32,692 nt of DNA from Streptomyces sp. WAC 04229 (GTDB lineage Bacteria > Actinomycetota > Actinomycetes > Streptomycetales > Streptomycetaceae), in NCBI RefSeq assembly GCF_003947455.1, contig NZ_QHJH01000074.1, forward strand, positions 1-32,692, given 5' to 3'. The notes beneath the pieces are model-generated. The model had not been told where the DNA came from. It did not search any database and saw only the letters and a program-made list of their open reading frames with translations. Positions 1 through 7,694 of the stretch are shown here, piece by piece. The position numbers and the translations under genes were made by a program. Numbering within the stretch: the stretch's first letter is position 1; each line of letters begins with the position of its first letter.

Positions 1-317
1 CCGCCACGGACGCCGAACACCTGGCCCCGGGCGTCGCCGCCTGGCTCGAACGTGAGGTCACCCCGACCGCCGTACGCCACGCCCTGACCGCGAACCTGCC
101 GGACGAGCCCCTGATCCGCCCGGCCGCCCTCCTCGCCCACCGCCTGACCGCCCAGTTGCCACCCCTACCGCCGTTCAGGCCACCGGCCTCACTGTCTCCC
201 GGGCCCCGCCACCCCCTCCAGACCTGCGACGCCTGCGACCGCGCCTTCCGGGCGCCCGAGCCGGGCAGGTGCCGCGACTGCCGATCCGAGGTGCCCCCCG
301 GAGGCCGCCTAGCATGA
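1..317 (+). CDS. C-terminal part of a helix-turn-helix / zinc-ribbon type regulator (5' end outside window)
   Basis: An open frame enters the window in frame 3 and ends with TGA at 315-317, giving 104 residues. The first half is an Ala/Leu-rich helical stretch (WLEREVTPTAVRHAL and then PAALLAHRLTAQLPP), followed by a Pro-rich linker. Near the end a C-x2-C ... C-x2-C pattern (CDAC and CRDC, about 15 residues apart) looks like a zinc ribbon. I associate this arrangement with Streptomyces proteins annotated as helix-turn-helix domain proteins, but the DNA-binding part would lie upstream and is not visible, so the regulator call is inference. Codon use is normal for the genome. It lies 47 bp upstream of the Uma2 gene on the same strand and may be co-transcribed with it. 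Confidence 0.6.
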   Translation, partial: ATDAEHLAPGVAAWLEREVTPTAVRHALTANLPDEPLIRPAALLAHRLTAQLPPLPPFRPPASLSPGPRHPLQTCDACDRAFRAPEPGRCRDCRSEVPPGGRLA

Positions 318-364
318 GAGCGACGATCCTTGCCCCTGGGCACAGACGACGAGGAGCGAGCGCC

Positions 365-970
365 ATGACCATCGCCCCGGACGACGCACGGCAGGGTGCA
401 TCCCACCTGTACCGGGTCATGCGCGACTTCGTGGAGTCCACGGACGGCACGCTCCCCGGCAAGTTCGAGATCACCAAAGAAGGAATCGTCCTCGACATGA
501 TGTCGCCCGTGCGGCCACACGAGCTCACCGCGCTCCGGCTCCGCAAACGCCTGGAGAAGGTCATGCCCGAGGAGATCGTGGCGCACACCGGCGAGCCCGA
601 CGTCGAGATGGAGCCGGAGGGGATCCTGCGCCGCCCCGACATCATGGTCATCGCCGAGGCGGACATGGAGGGAGAGGGGCCGTTCGACCCGCGTACGATC
701 ATCGCCGCCGTCGAGATCGTCTCCCGCTCCAACCCGGACAACGACTGGGTCACCAAGCTGCGCGACTACCCACTGCTCGGCATCCCGGTCTACGCGATCT
801 TCGACCCGCGCACCGCGACCGGCGCCGTGCTCAGCGACATCCACGCCACTCCCGGCGGCCCCCGCTACGCCACCCGCAAGGATTTCGTCTACGGCGAGGA
901 CGTCACCGTCGCCGAGTGGACCGTCTCGACCCACGACCTGCCGGTCTACCGCGACGAGGGCCAGACGTGA
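365..970 (+). CDS. Uma2 family (DUF820) PD-(D/E)XK nuclease-like protein
   Basis: This 201-residue protein has the Uma2 fold signature of the restriction-endonuclease-like superfamily. Visible catalytic-type residues are Asp92 in RRPDIMV, Glu117 in AAVEIVS and Lys131 in WVTKLRDY, so the PD...ExxxS...K pattern is complete and the enzyme is probably active. The biological role of Uma2 proteins is not established; they are multiplied in Streptomyces and cyanobacteria. The ATG at 365 is chosen because a GAGGAGCGAG ribosome-binding stretch precedes it at good distance; a longer frame runs back to 269 but that part is basic, unlike the family and overlaps the upstream gene. Transcription should end at the hairpin at 988-1026. 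Confidence 0.88.
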   Translation: MTIAPDDARQGASHLYRVMRDFVESTDGTLPGKFEITKEGIVLDMMSPVRPHELTALRLRKRLEKVMPEEIVAHTGEPDVEMEPEGILRRPDIMVIAEADMEGEGPFDPRTIIAAVEIVSRSNPDNDWVTKLRDYPLLGIPVYAIFDPRTATGAVLSDIHATPGGPRYATRKDFVYGEDVTVAEWTVSTHDLPVYRDEGQT

Positions 971-987
971 CAACCCAGTGACGACAC

Positions 988-1026
988 CGAAGGGCCCGGC
1001 ACCGTCGCACGGTTCCGGGCCCTTCG
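988..1026. terminator. Bidirectional intrinsic terminator between the Uma2 gene and aspS
   Basis: A perfect 12-bp stem, CGAAGGGCCCGG at 988-999 with its complement at 1015-1026, encloses a 15-nt loop. It sits between two convergent genes, so it can stop both. There is no long T run, which is usual in Streptomyces. Confidence 0.8.
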
Positions 1027-1044
1027 TCACGAGGCTGCCGCGGG

Positions 1045-2808
1045 CTACTTCGGCTGCGGCTTCCGCACCGAAAGGTGCAGCTCCCTCAGCCGGGACTCGT
1101 CCAGCTCCGTCGGGGCGCCCATCATCAGGTCCTGGGCGTTGCCGTTGAGCGGGAAGGCGATGGTCTCGCGGATGTTGGGCTCGTCGGCCAGCAGCATCAC
1201 GATGCGGTCCACGCCCGGGGCGATGCCACCGTGCGGCGGGGCGCCGAAGCGCAGCGCGCGCAGCATGCCCGCGAACTCCCGCTCGACGGTCTCGGCGTCG
1301 TAGCCCGCGATCTCGAAGGCCTTGATCATGATGTCCGGCTCGTGGTTCCGGATGGCGCCGGAGGACAGCTCGACGCCGTTGCAGACGATGTCGTACTGCC
1401 AGGCCAGGATGTCCAGCGGGTCCTGGTTCTCCAGCGCGTCCATGCCGCCCTGCGGCATCGAGAAGGGGTTGTGGGAGAAGTCGATCTTCCCCGTCTCCTC
1501 GTCCTTCTCGTACATCGGGAAGTCGACGATCCAGCAGAACCGGAAGACGTTCTCCTCGAAGTGCCCGGCGCGCTTGGCGGCCTCGACCCGCACCGCGCCC
1601 ATGATCTTGGAGACCTCGTCGAACTCGCCCGCGCCGAAGAACACCGCGTGCCCGGCGGCCAGCGAGAGGCGCTTGGTCAGCTCGGCGACGTTCGCCTCGG
1701 TGAGGAACTTGGCGATCGGGCCGGTCAGCGAGCCGTCCTCGGCGACGCGGACCCAGGCCAGGCCCTTGGCGCCCTGCTCCACCGCGTAGTCGCCGAGCTG
1801 GTCGAAGAACTTGCGCGGCTGGCCGGAGACGTCCGGCACCGGCAGCGCGCGGACGTGCTTGCCGGCGAAGGCCTTGAACTCCGAGCCCTCGAAGACGTCG
1901 GTGATGTCGACCAGCTCCAGCTGGGCCCGCAGGTCCGGCTTGTCGGAGCCGTACTTCAGCATCGCCTCGCGGAACGGGATGCGCGGGAACGGCGAGGTCA
2001 CGTGTCGGCCCTTGCCGAACTCCTCGAACAGCTCCGTCATCAGCTGCTCGATCGGACGGAAGACGTCCTCCTGCTCGACGAAGCTCATCTCGACGTCGAG
2101 CTGGTAGAACTCGCCCGGCGAGCGGTCCGCGCGGGCGTCCTCGTCACGGAAGCAGGGCGCGATCTGGAAGTACCGGTCGAAGCCGGAGATCATCAGCAGC
2201 TGCTTGAACTGCTGCGGGGCCTGGGGCAGCGCGTAGAAGCGGCCCGCGTGGAGGCGGGAGGGGACGACGAAGTCGCGGGCGCCCTCGGGGGAGGTCGCGG
2301 TGAGGATCGGCGTCGCCATCTCGTTGAAGCCGAGGGCCACCATCTTGCTGCGGATCGAGGAGATGACCGACGTACGCAGCATGATGTTGCGGTGCATGCG
2401 CTCGCGGCGCAGGTCGAGGAAGCGGTACTCCAGCCGCCGCTCCTCGTTGACCCCGTCCTCGGTGTTGATCGTGAAGGGCAGCGGCTGGGCGGCGCCGAGC
2501 AGCTCGACCTCGCCCACCTCGACCTCGACCTCGCCGGTGGGCAGGTCGGGGTTGATGTTGTCGGCACCGCGGGAGACGACCTTGCCGTCGACCCGAACGG
2601 TCGATTCCTTGGTCAGCTTGTCCAGCGCCGCGTACGCCTCGGTGCCCGGACGGGCGACGAGCTGCGTGATGCCGTGGTGATCGCGCAGATCGATGAAGAG
2701 GATGCCGCCCAGGTCGCGCCGATTGTGCAGCCAGCCACTCAGTCGGACGTCGGTACCGACGTCAGAGGAGCGGAGCTCGCCGCAGGTGTGGGACCTGTAC
2801 CGATGCAT
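1045..2808 (-). CDS. aspS: Aspartate--tRNA ligase
   Basis: Class II aminoacyl-tRNA synthetase that charges tRNA with aspartate in the cytosol; 587 residues, the normal bacterial length. The N-terminal OB-fold anticodon domain (about 1-105, with GWLHNRRDLGG) is followed by the catalytic core: motif 2 around FRDEDARADRSPGEF, a bacterial-type GAD insertion (about 290-420), and motif 3 GIAPGVDRIVMLL near the C-terminus. Start at the ATG 2806-2808, matching the usual N-terminus MHRYRSHTCGELR. Leu33 stands where nondiscriminating AspRS enzymes usually carry His, which bears on whether this enzyme also charges tRNA-Asn. A perfect parS site lies 43 bp upstream. On the minus strand a TACGCT box at 2871-2876 could be its -10. 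Confidence 0.98.
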   Translation of the reverse strand: MHRYRSHTCGELRSSDVGTDVRLSGWLHNRRDLGGILFIDLRDHHGITQLVARPGTEAYAALDKLTKESTVRVDGKVVSRGADNINPDLPTGEVEVEVGEVELLGAAQPLPFTINTEDGVNEERRLEYRFLDLRRERMHRNIMLRTSVISSIRSKMVALGFNEMATPILTATSPEGARDFVVPSRLHAGRFYALPQAPQQFKQLLMISGFDRYFQIAPCFRDEDARADRSPGEFYQLDVEMSFVEQEDVFRPIEQLMTELFEEFGKGRHVTSPFPRIPFREAMLKYGSDKPDLRAQLELVDITDVFEGSEFKAFAGKHVRALPVPDVSGQPRKFFDQLGDYAVEQGAKGLAWVRVAEDGSLTGPIAKFLTEANVAELTKRLSLAAGHAVFFGAGEFDEVSKIMGAVRVEAAKRAGHFEENVFRFCWIVDFPMYEKDEETGKIDFSHNPFSMPQGGMDALENQDPLDILAWQYDIVCNGVELSSGAIRNHEPDIMIKAFEIAGYDAETVEREFAGMLRALRFGAPPHGGIAPGVDRIVMLLADEPNIRETIAFPLNGNAQDLMMGAPTELDESRLRELHLSVRKPQPK

Positions 2809-2850
2809 CGTCGTTCATCCAGCCTTCGCGGATCGGGGATGGTGTTTCGC

Positions 2851-2864
2851 GTTTCACGTGAAAC
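2851..2864. other. parS centromere site (ParB-binding palindrome)
   Basis: The 14-bp perfect palindrome GTTTCACGTGAAAC matches the Streptomyces and wider bacterial parS consensus at every base. It is intergenic, between aspS and the divergent phosphatase gene. ParB bound at such sites near oriC nucleates the segregation complex during sporulation. Its presence supports an origin-proximal position for the window. No second copy with intact GTTT arms was found here. Confidence 0.93.
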
Positions 2865-2957
2865 AACCCCAGCGTACCGGGCACCCAAGGCTGCCCTCCT
2901 CCCCTTTGCCCGCCGGGCCCCCGCCGCGAGCGGTGGCAGCCTGCGAACACCTCTTCC

Positions 2958-2963
2958 TACAGT
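2958..2963 (+). promoter_or_regulatory. Candidate -10 box of a leaderless promoter
   Basis: TACAGT (TAnnnT) is followed by six bases, GGGCCC, and then the ATG at 2970. This spacing places the transcription start at or beside the A of the start codon. No purine-rich ribosome-binding site is present, which fits a leaderless mRNA. No clear -35 hexamer is seen. Confidence 0.5.
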
Positions 2964-2969
2964 GGGCCC

Positions 2970-5120
2970 ATGCGCACTGGTGAGCCCCTGCCCGACGTGG
3001 GGGACGTCCTGGCCGCCCTGGCGACCGGTCTGTGGCACTGGGACACCGCCACGGGTGAGGTCACGGTGGACGCGGAGGCCGCCCGCCTGCTGGGGCTGCC
3101 CGCGGAACGGGCGTGCCTCACCGAGGCACAGGTACGGGCCCGGCTGCATCCGGTCGACTGGAACGAGATCACCGGCGTGGTCCAGCTCGCCGTCGAGGAA
3201 GGCACCCTCGCCGAGGTCCGGATCCGGATCATGGACGAGCGGGGCCATGTCCTCCGCGTGGTCCGCAGCCGCTCCAAGCCCTCGTTCGACCCCCGGCGGA
3301 AGGCGTACGAGCTGACCGGCACCCTCCAGGAGGTGACCGAGCCCACCCCGGGCACCCCCGCCGGGCGCAGCGCGGTCACCGGCGACTGGCGCCGCTCGCG
3401 CGAGGCCTTCCTGCTGGACGCGGGCCGGGCCCTGGCCGAGGCGCGCTCCACGGAGGAGGTGCTGCGGGTCGCCGCGGCCCTGTCGATGCCGGGGTTCTCG
3501 CCGGACGGCCTCGCGGTCTTCGGGGTCTCCGGCGACCGCCTGACCGTCATCGGCCACCACGGGCAGCCCGAGAACGAGGTCAACCCGTTCGTGGACATGT
3601 CCCTGGACACCGACTACCCGGCCGCCGAGGTGGCCCGCACGGGACGGGCCGTCTACCTCTCCTCCCCCCAGCAGTACCGGTCCCGCTACCCCATGACCTG
3701 GCCGCTCGCCGAGCGCTTCGGCCGCCGTTCCTGGGCCTACCTGCCGCTGACCGTGGCCGGCCGCACCATGGGCGCCTGGCTGGCGGCCTTCGCGTACCCG
3801 GTCACGTTCACGCCGGACGAGCGGTCCGTGCTGACCACCGTGGCACGGATGCTGGCCCAGGCCCTGTCCCGGGCGGGCGCCGCCGAGACCCAGCGGGAGC
3901 TGACCGACGGGGTCCAGCGCTCCATGCTGCCCGTGCTGGGCCCGGAGATCCCCGGCATGGACATCGCCGCCCGCTACGTCCCCACCGGCGGCGGACTCCA
4001 GGTCGGCGGCGACTGGTACGACATGATCCCCCTGCCCGGCGAGCGCTTCGCCATCGTCATCGGCGACGTCCAGGGGCACGATGTGAGGGCGGCCGCGCTG
4101 ATGGGCCAGCTTCGCATCGCGCTGCGCGCCTACGCCTCCGAGGGACACCGCCCGGACGCGGTGCTCTCCCGCGCCTCGCACTTCTTCCACGGTCTGACCC
4201 AGTCCGGCCAGGACCCCGGCGACCTGCGCTTCGCGACCTGCTACTACGCCGAGGTCGACCCCGCGACGGGCACCGTGGAGAGCGCCCGCGCCGGGCATCT
4301 GGATCCGGTGGTGCGCATGGCGGACGGGACGGCGCTGATCCTCGCCACGGCGGGCGGACTCCCCCTCGGCATCGACCCGGACACCGACTACCCGACCACC
4401 CGGCTCGCGCTGGAGCCCGGGGACACCCTGATGCTGTGCACGGACGGCCTGGTCGAGACCGGCGGCCACGACCTCCAGACCGGCTGGCACCGCCTGCGCG
4501 TGATCCTGGAGGACCACGAGGGCGGCCTGGAGGACCTCGCCGACGCCCTGGTCCAGGCCGTGCACGGCCCGTCCTCGCACCACACCACCGGTCCGCTGGC
4601 CGACCGGCGGGAGGACGACATCGCCCTGCTGCTGCTGTGCCGGCAGGGCGAGGGCTGCGGCTGCGGCGACAGCACCGTGGCCCGGCCGACGGTGCGCCGC
4701 ACCATGCTCTCGGTCGCGCAGGCCGAGCCCGCCCGGATCGCCACCGCCCGGCAGCACCTGCGCGACCTGCTGCACGACTGGCCCGACGACGACCAGCGGG
4801 ACGCCGCGGTGCTCCTGCTCTCCGAGATGCTGACCAACGTCCTGGTGCACACCGACACCGACGCCCTCCTGGTCGCCGAGGTCGCCGGAGAGCCCGGCGA
4901 ACGGCGGATCCGGGTGGAGGTCACGGACAACGGCGACGACCTGCCGCACAAGCGGCGGCCGGGTGAGATGGCGTCCTCGGGCCGCGGGCTGATGCTGATC
5001 GAGCTGCTCGCCGACGCCTGGGGCGTCGCCCCGCGCGGCAAGGGCAAGAGCATCTGGTACGAGGTCTACGAGTCCGCGGCCCCGGAGGACGGGCCCGCCG
5101 ACGGCTCGGCGGCGGCGTAG
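2970..5120 (+). CDS. PAS-GAF-SpoIIE phosphatase with C-terminal anti-sigma-type ATPase domain
   Basis: A 716-residue cytosolic multidomain regulator. Order: PAS-like sensor (about 15-125), GAF (about 145-305), SpoIIE-type PP2C phosphatase (about 325-555) and HATPase_c of the SpoIIAB/RsbW kind (about 575-705). PP2C metal motifs are visible: GGDWYD near 345, GDVQGHD near 365, TDGLVE near 491 and REDD near 547. The ATPase shows an N-box (SEMLTN), a G1 box (VTDNG) and a G2 box (SGRGLML). Such proteins usually dephosphorylate anti-sigma-factor antagonists and may phosphorylate them through the ATPase domain; ligand and partner are unknown. No transmembrane segment is evident. The 3' end overlaps the convergent membrane protein gene by 55 bp. 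Confidence 0.93.
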   Translation: MRTGEPLPDVGDVLAALATGLWHWDTATGEVTVDAEAARLLGLPAERACLTEAQVRARLHPVDWNEITGVVQLAVEEGTLAEVRIRIMDERGHVLRVVRSRSKPSFDPRRKAYELTGTLQEVTEPTPGTPAGRSAVTGDWRRSREAFLLDAGRALAEARSTEEVLRVAAALSMPGFSPDGLAVFGVSGDRLTVIGHHGQPENEVNPFVDMSLDTDYPAAEVARTGRAVYLSSPQQYRSRYPMTWPLAERFGRRSWAYLPLTVAGRTMGAWLAAFAYPVTFTPDERSVLTTVARMLAQALSRAGAAETQRELTDGVQRSMLPVLGPEIPGMDIAARYVPTGGGLQVGGDWYDMIPLPGERFAIVIGDVQGHDVRAAALMGQLRIALRAYASEGHRPDAVLSRASHFFHGLTQSGQDPGDLRFATCYYAEVDPATGTVESARAGHLDPVVRMADGTALILATAGGLPLGIDPDTDYPTTRLALEPGDTLMLCTDGLVETGGHDLQTGWHRLRVILEDHEGGLEDLADALVQAVHGPSSHHTTGPLADRREDDIALLLLCRQGEGCGCGDSTVARPTVRRTMLSVAQAEPARIATARQHLRDLLHDWPDDDQRDAAVLLLSEMLTNVLVHTDTDALLVAEVAGEPGERRIRVEVTDNGDDLPHKRRPGEMASSGRGLMLIELLADAWGVAPRGKGKSIWYEVYESAAPEDGPADGSAAA

Positions 5121-6136
5121 CGCTTCTGCAGCTCGTGCACGATCCCGAACGCCGCCGCGGTCAGCGGTACGGCGAGGAGCATCCCGAGGATGCCGGCCAC
5201 CGACGCCCCCGCGGTCAGCGCCAGCAGCACGACCGCCGGGTGCATCTGCACCGTCCGGCTCTGGATCATCGGCTGGAGGACGTGCCCTTCGAGGACCTGC
5301 ACGGCCAGGACCACCCCGAGGGCCCAGAGCGCGATGACGAACCCCCGGTCCGCCAGCGCGACCAGCACGGCGACGGTGCCGGAGATGAACGCCCCCAGGT
5401 AGGGGATGTAGGCGCCGACGAAGACCAGCGCGCCGAGCCCCACCGCCCCCGGGACGCGCAGGATCAGCAGCCCGACGGTGATGCAGAGCGCGTCGATGAG
5501 GGCGATGAGGGTGGTGCCGCGCATGAAGCCCTCGACGGCCCCGAAGGCACGCCGGCCCATCGCCTCGACGGTGTCGGCGGCGCCGCGCGGGGCGAGGGCG
5601 CGCACGGTGCCGACGGCCCGGTCGGAGTCGCGCAGGAAGAAGAAGACCAGCAGCAGGGCGAGCACCGCCATGGCCAGCATCTCGCCGACGACGCTGAGCC
5701 CGGTGACCACGCCGGAGGCGGCCGTCCCGCCGAACTTGCCCAGCAGGTCGCGTGCGTTGGACGCCAGGTCGTCCAGCGAGGTCCCGGCCGCCCCGAAGTG
5801 GTCGGCGATGCCCCGGGCCGCGTCCCGGACGGAGGCGACGATCTGGTCACCGGTCTCGATGAGCGCGGAGACGACGATGTACATCGCGCCGCCGACCACG
5901 GCGACGACGGCGACGCAGGTCAGCCCGGCCGCCAGCGAGCGCTGCACGTGCGCCTTGACCAGCCGCCGGTGGAGCGGTCTGAGCAGCGCGGTGCCGAGCA
6001 GCGCGAGCAGCGCCGGCGTCACCGCGGTGCGCAGCTCGACGCAGAGCCGGATCGCGACGTAGGCGACACCGCAGGCGAGCAGGATGACGGCGCACCAGGC
6101 GGCGAGCCGACGGACCGGGCCGGGAAGCAGCTGCAC
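5066..6136 (-). CDS. AI-2E family (YdiK/PerM-like) membrane protein
   Basis: A 356-residue polytopic membrane protein. Paired hydrophobic segments lie at the N-terminus (about 8-55) and at 70-95, then comes a soluble loop with the sequence ADHFGAAGTSLDDLASNARDLL-like helices, then at least four more segments; the family signature GAYIPYLGAFISG and the C-terminal hydrophobic PAVVLLALTAGASVAGILGMLLAVPL are clear. Members have been linked to autoinducer-2 export or Na+/H+ antiport, but substrates are mostly unproven, so none is assigned. GTG start at 6134-6136 is preceded by TGGGGAC. Its last 55 bp lie antisense to the end of the phosphatase gene. It lies 82 bp downstream of the glycosyltransferase gene on the same strand and may get some readthrough. 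Confidence 0.9.
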   Translation of the reverse strand: MQLLPGPVRRLAAWCAVILLACGVAYVAIRLCVELRTAVTPALLALLGTALLRPLHRRLVKAHVQRSLAAGLTCVAVVAVVGGAMYIVVSALIETGDQIVASVRDAARGIADHFGAAGTSLDDLASNARDLLGKFGGTAASGVVTGLSVVGEMLAMAVLALLLVFFFLRDSDRAVGTVRALAPRGAADTVEAMGRRAFGAVEGFMRGTTLIALIDALCITVGLLILRVPGAVGLGALVFVGAYIPYLGAFISGTVAVLVALADRGFVIALWALGVVLAVQVLEGHVLQPMIQSRTVQMHPAVVLLALTAGASVAGILGMLLAVPLTAAAFGIVHELQKRYAAAEPSAGPSSGAADS

Positions 6137-6218
6137 GTCCCCAGCCGATCACGCCCCGGGCGGGCTGTCCTGCGCGGACGGCCCGCCCGGGTGACACGGC
6201 GTCAGGGCCGGCCGTCCC

Positions 6219-7694
6219 TCAGGCCGCGGCGCCCGCCGGCCGGAGCCGCTCGTACACGGTCAGACGCCGTCCGCGGACCTGCTCGTCCCGCACCACGGTG
6301 AAGTACTCCTCCAGCACCGCGGTCTTCGCCTTGTCCCGCTCCGCCGACAGCGGACGGGCCGCGCCGGGCGCGTCGGTGATCAACAGGATGCGCCGCTGCG
6401 CCAGCATCGCGGACCGTATGCGGGCCGGGTCGGTCTCCTCGCCCTTCAACGTCCGGGACTCCACCGGCGTCTCCCGCAGCGCGACGTCCCGCAGTCCCGC
6501 GAAGGCGTCGGGGGAGACAAGCGCGGTGTCGCGGCGGGCCGCCGGTATGAAGACCACCGCGTCGCCGGGCCGCTTCACCCTGCGTACGTCCGCCGCCGCC
6601 GCGAGGACGTCGTCGACCCGGCTGGCCGGGGACCGCTTGGCCAGCGCCTGCGGCAGCAGCGCGACCACGGCGGCGGTGACCACCACGGGCACGAGCCACG
6701 ACGACGCCCTGGGGAACCGCGACCCGAGGGCCGCGGCGGCGGCGCTCAGGCCCGCCCCGATCAGCAGGGCCAGACCGAGCATGCTGAACAGGACGTAGCG
6801 GTCCAGGAACAGGGGGCGGACCAGGGAGAGCGCGGCCAGGGCGAGGTGCGGCACCGCCAGCAGCGGCAGTCCGACGGCCGCCACCGACAGCCGTCCCGCC
6901 CTCGGCCGGCTCAGCAGGGCGCAGAGAGCGCCGATCGCCAGCAGGACGGCGGGGCCGATCATCATGTGCCAGGTCAGCGGCGGTATCCAGGAGACCTGGC
7001 CGGACTGCCGCCGGCTGAAGAGGATCAACGGCAGCACACCGGCCACGGCGACCGCCGAGGCCGCCGCCCAGCGTCTGAGGAAGGCGGGCGTCGCCCGCGC
7101 CCACACCAGCGTCGCCGCGTGCGCGGGCAGGATCAGCAGCGACAGCCAGTTCAGCAGCCCGCACACCAGGAGCGCGGCGGCGTAGGCCGCCCAGTGCGGT
7201 GTTCGGCCGCGCCCCTGGAGCAGGGTCACCAGCAGCAGCGTCGAGAGGCCCGCTCCGGCCGTGATCAGCGCGTACGGGCGGCCCTCCTGCAGGTAGAACT
7301 GCACGGCCGGGACCAGCCCCAGCGCCAGCCCGCCGACCAGGCCCGCCCGGGCTCCGGCCAGCCGCCGCCCGATGACGGTCACACAGGCGGCCGCCACCGC
7401 CATGGCCAGCACGGAGGGCAGCCGCAGGGTCGTCGTGCCGGGGCCGAAGCAGGTGAAGAGGCCGTGCATCAGCAGGTAGTAGAGGCCGTGCACGACGTCG
7501 ACCCGGCCCAGCATGTGGCCTATGTCGGCGGCCGACCGAAGGGCCACCTGCCAGGTCGCGGCCTCGTCCCGCCACACGCTGTCCTGCCGGGAGAGCCCCC
7601 ACAGCCCGAGGGCTAGGGTCCACACGACCGGGACCGACCAGAGCGGCGGGCGCCGCCGGAGGAAGGCGACGGCGGCGGCTTTCCAGGGATTCAT
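6219..7694 (-). CDS. GT39/ArnT-like polyprenyl-phosphate-dependent membrane glycosyltransferase
   Basis: A 491-residue integral membrane protein with about ten hydrophobic segments in the first 370 residues and a soluble extracytoplasmic C-terminal domain (about 375-491). The first loop carries SVWRDEAATWQ, the Asp-Glu pair typical of GT-C enzymes of the GT39/ArnT/PMT group, which take sugar from a polyprenyl-phosphate donor outside the membrane. Donor and acceptor cannot be read from sequence. The ATG at 7692-7694 overlaps the TGA of the ABC ATPase gene (ATGA on the minus strand), so it is translationally coupled to the bacteriocin transporter. A 24-residue upstream extension of the frame is basic and lies inside the ATPase gene, so it is rejected. 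Coupling suggests a role in self-protection or envelope decoration, but this is inference. Confidence 0.85.
   Translation of the reverse strand: MNPWKAAAVAFLRRRPPLWSVPVVWTLALGLWGLSRQDSVWRDEAATWQVALRSAADIGHMLGRVDVVHGLYYLLMHGLFTCFGPGTTTLRLPSVLAMAVAAACVTVIGRRLAGARAGLVGGLALGLVPAVQFYLQEGRPYALITAGAGLSTLLLVTLLQGRGRTPHWAAYAAALLVCGLLNWLSLLILPAHAATLVWARATPAFLRRWAAASAVAVAGVLPLILFSRRQSGQVSWIPPLTWHMMIGPAVLLAIGALCALLSRPRAGRLSVAAVGLPLLAVPHLALAALSLVRPLFLDRYVLFSMLGLALLIGAGLSAAAAALGSRFPRASSWLVPVVVTAAVVALLPQALAKRSPASRVDDVLAAAADVRRVKRPGDAVVFIPAARRDTALVSPDAFAGLRDVALRETPVESRTLKGEETDPARIRSAMLAQRRILLITDAPGAARPLSAERDKAKTAVLEEYFTVVRDEQVRGRRLTVYERLRPAGAAA

Noticed and set aside
1998..2005. TCACGTGT inside aspS as a second parS
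   Set aside because: The GTTT/AAAC arms are missing, so ParB specificity would not be met. The same holds for TCACGTGT at 26696-26703.
1075..4949. Long open frames antisense to aspS (plus strand 1075-3315) and to the SpoIIE-type gene (minus strand 2739-4949)
   Set aside because: Both lack any recognisable domain, cross intergenic and promoter sequence including parS, and are explained by GC bias of the real genes.
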